Part shown: positions 1-6,094 of the stretch, in pieces
Position numbering within the stretch: position 1 is the stretch's first letter
Layout: the number at the start of each line of letters is the position of its first letter
Assembly: GCA_003542955.1 (NCBI GenBank)
Contig: DPJP01000501.1
Coordinates: forward strand, 1-8,449
DNA: 8,449 nucleotides
Origin: Armatimonadota bacterium
Lineage (GTDB): Bacteria; Armatimonadota; Zipacnadia; Zipacnadales; UBA11051
Direction of reading: 5' to 3'
The notes under the pieces: generated by a model
Databases searched by the model: none
What the model was told of the DNA's origin: nothing
The model's input: only the letters and a program-made list of their open reading frames with translations
Position numbers and translations under genes: made by a program

Positions 1-2
1 GG

Positions 3-776
3 TTCTTGCAGCGCCACGGGATCCACTATCTGCTCAGTGTCGACGGCGACCAGGAAACCCATGACGCCCACCGCCGCCTGCTGGGTGGCGGCAGTTCGTA
101 CGGGCTGCTGTTCCCGGAGCGGTTCCGGATGGCAAAGTCCTACCAGCCGTGGCAGGGCACACGGATGACTGTGCGACCCGACACCGTGCCGAAGCTGGCG
201 CATAACGTCAAGCACCTCTTCGCGCTCGGCATCAACCAGTTTCTCATCGGCCCGGCCACCGGCATGACGTGGACGGCGGATGACTTCGCGGCCTACGAGG
301 AGCAGATTGTCGAACTGATAGGCTTCGACGACGAGATGAAGCGGGAGAAGGCGCCATTCCGCATGAGTCTGCTCGAGCAGGACCTCGGCGAACCCCTGGG
401 CAAGCAGTTGAACACCTGGGGCTGTGGCGCGGGCAAAGGTCGCATGGCCGTTGACCCTTCAGGGAACATCTACGGCTGCGCTAAGATCATCGGCATTGGG
501 AACGAGGAGTTGCTGGCCGAGCAACGCTTCGGGCACGTCCTCCGGGGCATCACGCACCCGGAGCGACGTGCACGACTGGCCGACAGCACGACGGAGCACC
601 GTCTCAAGTGCGCCGAGTGCGAGTTGCGGGCCGATTGCAGCGGCGGCTGTCCGGCAACGAACCTGGCACATACCGGCACGGTCTACGAGCCCGCGCCGGA
701 GGAATGCCTCCTCGCCGCATGCATCAAGCGCATCAAGGTGCGGCTCGCCGAACGTGCTGCCGCAGAGAGCAGGTGA
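3..776 (+). CDS. Radical SAM/SPASM domain enzyme, C-terminal part (5' end outside window)
   Basis: The reading frame is open to the left edge, so the N-terminus with the CxxxCxxC iron-sulfur/SAM site is missing; the TTG at 6 is not a credible start. Visible are a core motif typical of the anaerobic sulfatase-maturase-like branch (HGIHYLLSVDGDQETHDAHRR, nt 15-77) and a C-terminal SPASM domain. The SPASM cysteine codons are at 423, 477, 609, 618, 636, 648 and 705, with one more at 720. The central four follow CxxCx5CxxxC exactly, as expected for ligands of two auxiliary 4Fe-4S clusters. Such enzymes install radical modifications (thioethers, carbon-carbon crosslinks, formylglycine) on protein or peptide substrates in the cytoplasm. 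It leads an apparent operon whose third gene encodes a cysteine-rich repeat protein, which I infer to be its substrate. A sulfatase maturase remains possible from sequence alone, but no sulfatase is in view. Confidence 0.88.
   Translation, partial: FLQRHGIHYLLSVDGDQETHDAHRRLLGGGSSYGLLFPERFRMAKSYQPWQGTRMTVRPDTVPKLAHNVKHLFALGINQFLIGPATGMTWTADDFAAYEEQIVELIGFDDEMKREKAPFRMSLLEQDLGEPLGKQLNTWGCGAGKGRMAVDPSGNIYGCAKIIGIGNEELLAEQRFGHVLRGITHPERRARLADSTTEHRLKCAECELRADCSGGCPATNLAHTGTVYEPAPEECLLAACIKRIKVRLAERAAAESR
771..776 (+). promoter_or_regulatory. Shine-Dalgarno overlapping the upstream stop codon
   Basis: AGGTGA ends 5 nt before the ATG at 782 and contains the TGA stop of the radical SAM gene. It supports the 782 start over the upstream in-frame ATG at 608, and suggests translational coupling of the two genes. 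Confidence 0.6.
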
Positions 777-781
777 GCACC

Positions 782-1921
782 ATGTCACTAAGTCCAGTCT
801 TCGTGTTGGTCATCATGCTGGTCGCGGCGGGCGCCGCTGTGGCGGCCCCGGGCGTCGACTGGTATCTCGAGGGTGTGGATGTTCACGACCTTGTGCAGGA
901 CGAGGGAGGCACGCTCTGGCTCGCGACGGCGAATGGCCTCTACGAACTGCCTCCGGGAGGGACACCATCACCTGTAGGGGGCGCCGAAGCGCTGCGTCGG
1001 CCCATGTACAGCATCGCGCGGGAGAGGAATGGCCGCATGTGGTTGGGCACAGATGAGGGCCTGATCATGCGGACAGCAGAGGTCGTCAAGCCCATTCCAC
1101 GGATCAAGGTCTCCCATCCTGGAGGGCATGGCGGCGCTGTCGCGGCGCCGCCGACGGAATACACGCTCCCGGCCGTGGTAGCTCTTGCCGCTTCAGACAG
1201 ATGGCTTGTCGCGGGCACTGCCACTTCGATCGTGGCTATTGACCTGGTGACGGGCAAGTGGATGGTCGACGAGACGTACTTGGCATGGGGCCGCTTCCTC
1301 GGTTGCCTGCTTGGTGAGCCACGGGCGATAGGGCAATGCGGTGACGTGCGTGTGGATGCACGAGGACGCGTGTGGTCCCTGCTGCAAGGCGCACTGGTCG
1401 TGTTCAGCCCCGGCCAGAAAGACCACTGGCAGACGGGATACGGGGTGTTTGAGGAGGGGGAACGCCCGGTCAGTGTCTCGCTCAACTGCTTCCTCGACGT
1501 GCTCCCGCACAATAGCCCACTGGGGGACGGTGAGGACGGGCACGAGCGCCCACCCGCAATAACGACAGACGACACAGGCGAGACTGTTGTCATCACCAGG
1601 AATGGGCGCGTACTGAGGGAGCCCCCCATCCCCCGGGGGAGCCAGGAGCCAGTCATCATTGAGTCCTTCACGGAGGTCGCGACTGCGGCCTGGGTGGCTG
1701 GTCTCCCGGCGCCACCTGCGGCCTTCGCACTCAGTGGCGGACGGCTCGCCGTAGTCGTACCAGGTGTGGACGGGGGCCACTCAGCGGCATACGTCGGGCA
1801 GGCAGGTGCGGAGCAGGTCACCGAGTACTCGCTCGGGGAGGCGGCCCCGCACCGCATCTACCCGCACGTGAGCGGGGAGTCGTGGTGGGTCGCGACGAGC
1901 CAGGGGCTGGCGCAGATCTAG
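782..1921 (+). CDS. Secreted beta-propeller-like protein (Reg_prop-type repeats)
   Basis: A 379-residue protein. The ATG at 782 is chosen because a Shine-Dalgarno precedes it and the protein then begins with a hydrophobic stretch (residues 5-22) ending AVAA before PG, which resembles a Sec signal peptide, though it has no positive n-region. Blade-like repeats typical of two-component-regulator propellers and related PQQ/WD-like folds are visible: G-T-L-W-L-A-T-A-N-G-L-Y near 43-54, G-R-M-W-L-G-T-D-E-G-L near 84-94, a weaker G-R-V-W-S-L-L-Q-G near 195-203, and S-W-W-V-A-T-S-Q-G-L at 367-376 closing the C-terminus. No histidine-kinase or other effector domain follows, so it is a stand-alone propeller, probably a binding or scaffold protein outside the cytoplasm. 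It lies 5 nt after the radical SAM gene and 42 nt before the cysteine-rich gene, so it probably works with the latter. The function is unknown. Confidence 0.75.
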   Translation: MSLSPVFVLVIMLVAAGAAVAAPGVDWYLEGVDVHDLVQDEGGTLWLATANGLYELPPGGTPSPVGGAEALRRPMYSIARERNGRMWLGTDEGLIMRTAEVVKPIPRIKVSHPGGHGGAVAAPPTEYTLPAVVALAASDRWLVAGTATSIVAIDLVTGKWMVDETYLAWGRFLGCLLGEPRAIGQCGDVRVDARGRVWSLLQGALVVFSPGQKDHWQTGYGVFEEGERPVSVSLNCFLDVLPHNSPLGDGEDGHERPPAITTDDTGETVVITRNGRVLREPPIPRGSQEPVIIESFTEVATAAWVAGLPAPPAAFALSGGRLAVVVPGVDGGHSAAYVGQAGAEQVTEYSLGEAAPHRIYPHVSGESWWVATSQGLAQI

Positions 1922-1947
1922 CGAAGGCGGATGGACACCCAATCAAG

Positions 1948-1956
1948 AAGGAGGGA
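1948..1956 (+). promoter_or_regulatory. Strong Shine-Dalgarno for the cysteine-rich protein
   Basis: AAGGAGGGA ends 7 nt before the ATG at 1964. It decides the start at 1964 over the in-frame ATG at 1931, which lies upstream of this site and has no clear Shine-Dalgarno. The near-perfect site suggests this product is made in more quantity than its upstream partners. Confidence 0.75.
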
Positions 1957-1963
1957 GCACGAA

Positions 1964-2803
1964 ATGAGCGAGCACGACAAGCAGGACGTTTCTGGGGAGG
2001 CCGTCGAGAAGGAAGACCCGCAGGGCGCACTGATGGACCGCAGGGACTTCGCTCGCATCAGCGCGAAGGCCGCTGTCTTCAGCCTCTTCGCCACTCTCGG
2101 ACTTTCTGAAGTGACGGAGCAGGTGTTGCTTGAGATGGCCGAGAGACATGGATTCGTAGAGCGCGGCAGCAGCATAGCGCGGTCGATCCGGTCCCACTGG
2201 CGGGCGGCACAGGCCGGGGACGTCGACTGCCGGGGCGAGCCAGGGCAAGCGCAAGTGTACTACTGCCGCCCGTCGCAGGGCGCGGGATACGCCTGTGCCC
2301 GCCCAAACCATAGCTTCGAGTGCATCAGTGCATATGCCGTGTGCACGGGTCCCGCCAAGCACATCTTCGACTGCGATGACTTCAAGTGCAAGCAAGACTA
2401 CACGTGCGATGCCTCATTTGACTTCCTTTGCACGCTCGCTTTCGCATGTGCCGACACCAGCGGAACCTTCGTGTGTCACTCTGGGCACGTCTTCTTCTGC
2501 AATGACCACCATCACTGTACTCATTGGTTCACATGCAACTCGGATGGGGACCCGAATTGCAGCGACCCGCCAAGCAAGGGATACAACACGCCACCCCCGG
2601 GCGATTTCGAGTGCGAAGGCAGTGCGGCGTTTGACTGCCAGGTGACGTTCCGGTGCACCCCCAACAGTCGCTTCCAATGCTCGGACCACTTCGATTGCCA
2701 GCAGGACTTCTACTGCTACAAGCCGCAAGGTGAGGGCTTCGACTGCAAGAAGTCCGCCAGCTTCTCGTGTACGTCGCCTGCGCCGTACCATAAGAAGCTG
2801 TAG
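1964..2803 (+). CDS. Tat-signal cysteine-rich repeat protein with aromatic-x-Cys motifs; candidate radical SAM-modified precursor
   Basis: A 279-residue protein that I do not recognise as a named family. Residues 1-24 are acidic and hydrophilic. D25-R26-R27-D28-F29-A30-R31 followed by a short hydrophobic stretch (32-47) resembles a twin-arginine signal; no clear AxA cleavage site follows. Residues 48-88 form a linker without cysteine. From residue 89 to 269 there are 23 cysteines, and 19 sit in [F/Y]-x-Cys, at Cys 101, 111, 120, 137, 142, 148, 156, 162, 171, 179, 191, 217, 225, 231, 239, 245, 251, 261 and 269. Spacing is mostly 6 or 8 residues, giving a 14-residue super-repeat in places. Histidines cluster at 172-187. 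A Gly/Pro-rich spacer (201-213) splits the region into two blocks. The neighbouring SPASM enzyme suggests radical modification at these motifs followed by folded export through Tat; this is inference. An unmodified disulfide-rich or metal-binding secreted protein is the main alternative. Confidence 0.8.
   Translation: MSEHDKQDVSGEAVEKEDPQGALMDRRDFARISAKAAVFSLFATLGLSEVTEQVLLEMAERHGFVERGSSIARSIRSHWRAAQAGDVDCRGEPGQAQVYYCRPSQGAGYACARPNHSFECISAYAVCTGPAKHIFDCDDFKCKQDYTCDASFDFLCTLAFACADTSGTFVCHSGHVFFCNDHHHCTHWFTCNSDGDPNCSDPPSKGYNTPPPGDFECEGSAAFDCQVTFRCTPNSRFQCSDHFDCQQDFYCYKPQGEGFDCKKSASFSCTSPAPYHKKL
2039..2104 (+). other. Twin-arginine-like signal segment in the cysteine-rich protein
   Basis: Codons 26-47 encode RR-D-F-A-R followed by a weakly hydrophobic stretch rich in Ala, Phe and Leu. 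This fits the known (S/T)RRxFxK Tat pattern approximately: Asp precedes RR, and Arg stands where Lys usually does. Tat exports folded, cofactor-bearing proteins, which would fit modification by a cytoplasmic radical enzyme before export. Confidence 0.6.
2228..2770 (+). repeat. Coding repeat region: aromatic-x-Cys units
   Basis: Codons 89-269 of the cysteine-rich gene encode irregular repeats of F/Y-x-C. At DNA level the recurring core is TTC-GAN-TGC or a variant (for example near 2308, 2366, 2606, 2630, 2690 and 2738). Cysteine spacing in the second block is 8, 6, 8, 6, 6, 10, 8. The units have drifted at third positions and between motifs, so this is an old, selected protein repeat and not a recent DNA duplication. 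Confidence 0.8.
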
Positions 2804-2850
2804 GCCGTCGCGTTCAGCACAGTCATGGCAGCTGCTGCCCGCCCGGACGC

Positions 2851-2893
2851 GCGGTCGGCCGACTGGCGGTCCGGGCCGCCAGTAGCTGACCGC
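2851..2893. terminator. Compound GC-rich hairpin between convergent genes
   Basis: Outer arms GCGGTC (2851-2856) and GACCGC (2888-2893) are complementary. Inner arms ACTGGCGG (2862-2869) and CCGCCAGT (2876-2883) pair perfectly around a 6-nt loop. It lies between the stop of the cysteine-rich gene (2803) and the stop of the convergent GH2 gene (2926). There is no T-run on either side, so a classical intrinsic terminator is not shown. It could be a bidirectional terminator or an mRNA 3'-end stabiliser. Confidence 0.45.
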
Positions 2894-2925
2894 CGGCAGT
2901 GGCCTATGGGCCGGAGAAGTCCACG

Positions 2926-4716
2926 TCACCGGTCCTCCTCCATGGCTGCCTGTCTCGATGGTGCGCCGACTGGGTCATACGCCCTCCTCAGCGAGTGCCA
3001 CGCGAGCTTGCGGTTGCGGTGGTAGTCGACGATGCCCTTGAGGTTCAACTCATTCCAGTAGCCGTTTTGGACCTTCGAGGGGTCGCGGTAGTCGCTGAAG
3101 CAGAATGGGAATGTGCCGGCGATCTGCGGGTACTCCGCGGCGAGGTCGAGGACCGCGCGGAGCAGGTCGGCATGGTATTCCTCGCTCCAGAGGTCGCGCG
3201 AGGCCGAGTGGGCGCCGGGGACCGAGTCGGCGCCGAACTCGGTGAGCAACAGAACCAGGTCGGAGTTGCGCTCAAGCACCGTATCGAGCATCTCGCGCAT
3301 CCGTTGCAGGTCGATCGGCTCAAGTCGCGGCTCGTCCCTGTCCCCGGCGCCTATCTGCTCGGGCGAGAGGCCCTTCCCGCCCCAGATCTTGTCATACCAG
3401 CCCCAGTAGGAGTTGATCCCGAGGACATCCACGATCTCCCCCAGCGGGCCGACATTCCCGTACAGCGCGGCGTAGGAGAGCAGTCGGGTCGGGTCCTCGG
3501 AGCGCACAGTGTCCGCGAGCGCCCGGAAGAAGCCCTCCGCCTCCGGGTTCTGCGTGTTGCACTCATTGCCGATGCCGTAGATGGCCACACAGGGGTGATT
3601 GCGCGCCACGGCAACCATCTCGCGGGCCATCTGTAGCGCCAGGTCGCGCCACTCCGGGTCGACAAAGCCCGTGCAGGTGTCGTCGTCGCCGGGATGGTAG
3701 CAGTAGACGGGGGGCTCGATCCACACGAGCAGCCCCAGGCGGTCACAGGCCTCATAGAAGACACGATCCATCGGGTAGTGGCAGCGCACCGCATTACAGC
3801 CCGCTTCCTTCATCAGCCGCAGGTCAGTCTCCACCTGCTCGCGAGCCATCACCAACCCCGTCACCGGCGAGTCGTAGACATAGCAGATGCCCCGCAGGGG
3901 CAACGGCTCGCCGTTGAGGTGCACCCGTCCATCGCGTACTGAGATAGTGCGGAAGCCGCAGTGGCCCGCCCACACATCGAGCACCTCGCCATTGGGCCCC
4001 AGAAGCTCCACGCGCACCGGGTAGAGAACTGGGCTGTCAGGGCTCCACAGCTCCGCGCCCGCCTGCGGCACGTGGCAGAGGACACTGCCGTCATCCCCTA
4101 CAAGCTCCTCCCAGCCGAAGCTGTCCCCGTTCACGCAGACCTTCAGCCCCGGCTCGGCATCGCGCACGGCCGCGGTGACGGTCAAGAGACCGCCCAGATC
4201 GTCAGGCACGGCGGACACGCGCACATCATCCAGCCATGGCCCATCGGCAGTCTCCAGCGTCACGGAGCGGTGGATGCCGCCGTAGTTGAAGTACCCCAGG
4301 CATGGGGGCCACTTGATGGTGGTGGCGCGGTTGTCGACCATAACCGCGATGTGGTTGCTCCCCGCCCTGAGCTTGCTGCTGACATCGAGGACGAACTCCG
4401 TGTAACCGCCATCATGCACGCCGACGAGTTCGCCATTCACGTATACTCGCGCCAGGTAGTTAACCCCGCCAAAGCGCAGCCGTGCCGTCGCCAGCTCCGC
4501 GCACTCGGGGACCTCGAACTCGCGGGCGAACCAGCAGACGCCCTCGAAGATGTCGTAGCGCTCGGCATACTTCTGCCAGACGCCGGGTACTGGGACCTTG
4601 AGCCAGTGCCGCCGGTTGGCTTCCGGCTTCTGGAAGCCGCCGTGGGTGGCGTGGTACTTGGGGTCGAGATCGGCAACGAAGTCCCACGTGCCGTTCAGGT
4701 CGATGGTGGTGCGCAT
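2926..4716 (-). CDS. Glycoside hydrolase family 2 (beta-glucuronidase/beta-galactosidase-like)
   Basis: A 596-residue protein, the usual length for compact GH2 enzymes such as UidA. Start at 4716 is preferred because GGGGGA lies 6 nt upstream and the protein then begins MRTTIDLNGTW, a typical GH2 N-terminus; the in-frame ATG at 4755 would add a poor 13-residue extension. In order: sugar-binding jelly-roll (about 1-165, with NYGGIHRSV at 144-152), Ig-like sandwich (about 166-262), and TIM barrel (about 265-596). The acid/base is Glu385 in GIGNEC and the nucleophile is Glu493 in LLTEFGAD, both present. WSEEYHADLL and the C-terminal FSDYRDP...KGIVDYHRNRK segment resemble beta-glucuronidases. No signal peptide is seen, so it is probably cytoplasmic and hydrolyses terminal beta-glycosides (galactoside or glucuronide; substrate not decided). 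It is transcribed divergently from the amidohydrolase gene. Confidence 0.92.
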   Translation of the reverse strand: MRTTIDLNGTWDFVADLDPKYHATHGGFQKPEANRRHWLKVPVPGVWQKYAERYDIFEGVCWFAREFEVPECAELATARLRFGGVNYLARVYVNGELVGVHDGGYTEFVLDVSSKLRAGSNHIAVMVDNRATTIKWPPCLGYFNYGGIHRSVTLETADGPWLDDVRVSAVPDDLGGLLTVTAAVRDAEPGLKVCVNGDSFGWEELVGDDGSVLCHVPQAGAELWSPDSPVLYPVRVELLGPNGEVLDVWAGHCGFRTISVRDGRVHLNGEPLPLRGICYVYDSPVTGLVMAREQVETDLRLMKEAGCNAVRCHYPMDRVFYEACDRLGLLVWIEPPVYCYHPGDDDTCTGFVDPEWRDLALQMAREMVAVARNHPCVAIYGIGNECNTQNPEAEGFFRALADTVRSEDPTRLLSYAALYGNVGPLGEIVDVLGINSYWGWYDKIWGGKGLSPEQIGAGDRDEPRLEPIDLQRMREMLDTVLERNSDLVLLLTEFGADSVPGAHSASRDLWSEEYHADLLRAVLDLAAEYPQIAGTFPFCFSDYRDPSKVQNGYWNELNLKGIVDYHRNRKLAWHSLRRAYDPVGAPSRQAAMEEDR

Positions 4717-4947
4717 GCGGTATCCCCCGAATGATGCAGGTGGTGGCCCGGCCATCTGTCCGCAGCTTCGCTGCTGTGGGCCTCAGACCTGCAATGAGCC
4801 CTGCAATCCGGCAGACGGAGTGGACGGATGCGGCCCGAGTCAGATTTGCCCCCACAAGGACTCCTCGCCCGCCGTGTGGAACCGTAGCCCGCACTCGAGG
4901 TGCGAGCACCGCACCGGAAGCCCTGGCACGCGTCAGGCCGAAGGGAG
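4717..4947. other. Divergent intergenic region, presumed promoter region for both flanking genes
   Basis: These 231 bp separate the starts of the minus-strand GH2 gene and the plus-strand amidohydrolase gene. I see no convincing sigma70 -35/-10 pair. Two small hairpins are visible: GCAGC-TTC-GCTGC (4762-4774) and CGCAC-TCGAG-GTGCG (4890-4904). Either could be an operator or an RNA structure, but both are short enough to arise by chance at this GC content. No gene was found. Confidence 0.35.
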
Positions 4948-5853
4948 ATGGTCCTGCTGTTCATCGATATGCACACCCATGCGTACTGGAAGCATCCGCC
5001 GATTCTCGTCCGGTTCGCCACACCGGAGCAGCTCATCGAGCGCTATGACGAGATGGGCGTCGAGAAGGCCGGCATCATGCCGATCGTGAGCCCGGAGATA
5101 TACTTCCCACAATCCAACGAAGACGTGCTCGACATGGTCGCGAAGTACCCGGATCGCTTCTTCGCCTTCTGCAACATCGACCCGCGCGCACTCACCAACT
5201 CCCCACACGCGCCGCTGGGCGACGTAATGCGCTACTACAAGGACCTCGGCTGCCGGGGCATCGGCGAGATAATGCCGAATATGCCGGTGATGGACCCGCT
5301 GGTGCAGAACCTGTTCTGGCATGCGGAGAAGGTCGGCCTGCCGGTCGTTTATGACGGTTCGGATGTCACGACCGGCGACTTCGGCCTCTATGACGATCCG
5401 GGCCTGCCGCAACTCGAGCACACGCTGCAGCGCTACCCGGAGCTGATCATCTTCGGGCACGGGCCCGTCTTCTGGTCCGAGATCGCACGGCTGGAGACGC
5501 CCGGCGAGCGAGGGTACATCTTCCGCCGCGATGGCGGCCAGGTCGGGCGGCTGCCGCAGGGCCCGATCAAGGAGGAGGGCGTGATACCGAAGCTCATGCG
5601 CAGGTATCCGAACCTCCACGGCGATCTCTCAGACGGCACCGCGTTGAATGCGTTTGCCCGCGATCCCGAATATGGGCCGAAGTTCATGACCGAGTTCCAG
5701 GATCGGCTGTGCTTCGGCACCGACATGTGCGGCGCCGGCATGCAGGTCAGGATCACCGATCTCTTGATCGACTGGCGCGACAGTGGCAAGATCACCCAGG
5801 AGGTCTTCAACAAGGTCGCCAGGGAGAACGCAATCCGCATCTTCAACCTGTAG
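4948..5853 (+). CDS. Amidohydrolase family 2 protein (Amidohydro_2, ACMSD-like TIM-barrel metal enzyme)
   Basis: A 301-residue protein of normal length for Amidohydro_2. The N-terminal metal motif is His9-x-His11 in FIDMHTH. Further expected ligands are His171 in IIFGHGP and Asp259 in FGTDMCG, near the C-terminal end of the barrel. The RENAIRIFNL ending is typical of the family (NA-x-R-I/L-F/Y). Members use one divalent metal to hydrolyse lactones or amides or to decarboxylate aromatic acids; the substrate cannot be read here. No signal peptide, so cytoplasmic. The start is uncertain: AAGGGAG (4941-4947) abuts the ATG at 4948 with no spacer. The GTG at 4900 would add 16 residues (basic, unlike the family). 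I keep 4948 because family members begin just before the HxH motif. Head-to-head placement with the GH2 gene hints at a shared catabolic role, but this is weak. Confidence 0.88.
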   Translation: MVLLFIDMHTHAYWKHPPILVRFATPEQLIERYDEMGVEKAGIMPIVSPEIYFPQSNEDVLDMVAKYPDRFFAFCNIDPRALTNSPHAPLGDVMRYYKDLGCRGIGEIMPNMPVMDPLVQNLFWHAEKVGLPVVYDGSDVTTGDFGLYDDPGLPQLEHTLQRYPELIIFGHGPVFWSEIARLETPGERGYIFRRDGGQVGRLPQGPIKEEGVIPKLMRRYPNLHGDLSDGTALNAFARDPEYGPKFMTEFQDRLCFGTDMCGAGMQVRITDLLIDWRDSGKITQEVFNKVARENAIRIFNL

Positions 5854-6088
5854 GACGCCAACGGCACAACAGCAATCAACCGCGAAAGAGCGCGAAAGAG
5901 CGCCAAACGACACTGAAGAGACAACAGCAGACGGCAATCAACCGCGGATAACGCCGATGACGCGGATGAAGGTTGCGGCACGGCCGTTGGCTGTTGCCCC
6001 TATCCGCGTCATCGGCGTCATCCGCCGTTTCCTGCCGCTACTCCGTTGCCTTTCGCGTGTTTCGTGGTCTGATGCCGTTGGGCGTTCC
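5853..6088. repeat. Long imperfect inverted-repeat element built of short tandem units
   Basis: Three successive arm pairs are nested around a centre near 5985. Outer: GGACGCCAACGGCA (5853-5866) against the complement of 6073-6088. Middle: an ACCGCGAAAGAG-type segment (5879-5900) against 6049-6068. Inner: 5944-5967 against 6002-6025, complementary at 23 of 24 bases. Within the left inner arm are three 9-nt units (GCGGATAAC, GCCGATGAC, GCGGATGAA; 5944-5970). Within the middle arm are two identical decamers CGCGAAAGAG (5881-5900) and a diverged third. No gene lies inside. The element overlaps the last base of the amidohydrolase stop and ends 7 nt before the stop of the convergent AAA-SLOG gene. 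It could be a MITE/BIME-like mobile repeat, a bidirectional terminator, or both. Confidence 0.8.
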
Positions 6089-6094
6089 CGATTG

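Noticed and set aside
3..776. Sulfatase maturase assignment for the radical SAM enzyme
   Set aside because: Motifs are shared across the SPASM superfamily, no sulfatase is in view, and the neighbouring cysteine-rich gene is a more likely substrate. Not excluded.
608..781. Longer start for the propeller protein, at 608
   Set aside because: It would overlap the SPASM cysteine-coding region of the upstream gene and hide the signal peptide; the Shine-Dalgarno supports 782.
1629..1640. 12-bp perfect palindrome TCCCCCGGGGGA
   Set aside because: It lies inside the propeller coding region and low-complexity C/G runs are expected at this composition; no context supports a function.
2899..3636. Plus-strand frame of 245 codons, and a similar one at 3961-4734
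   Set aside because: Both are antisense to the GH2 gene, whose catalytic motifs and full length are clear. Long antisense frames are common at high GC.
4933..5619. Minus-strand frame of 228 codons
   Set aside because: It is antisense to the amidohydrolase, which has its metal ligands in the expected order.
5878..6070. CRISPR-like array
   Set aside because: Units are 9-10 nt, contiguous and arranged as inverted arms; there are no repeats of CRISPR length and no unique spacers.
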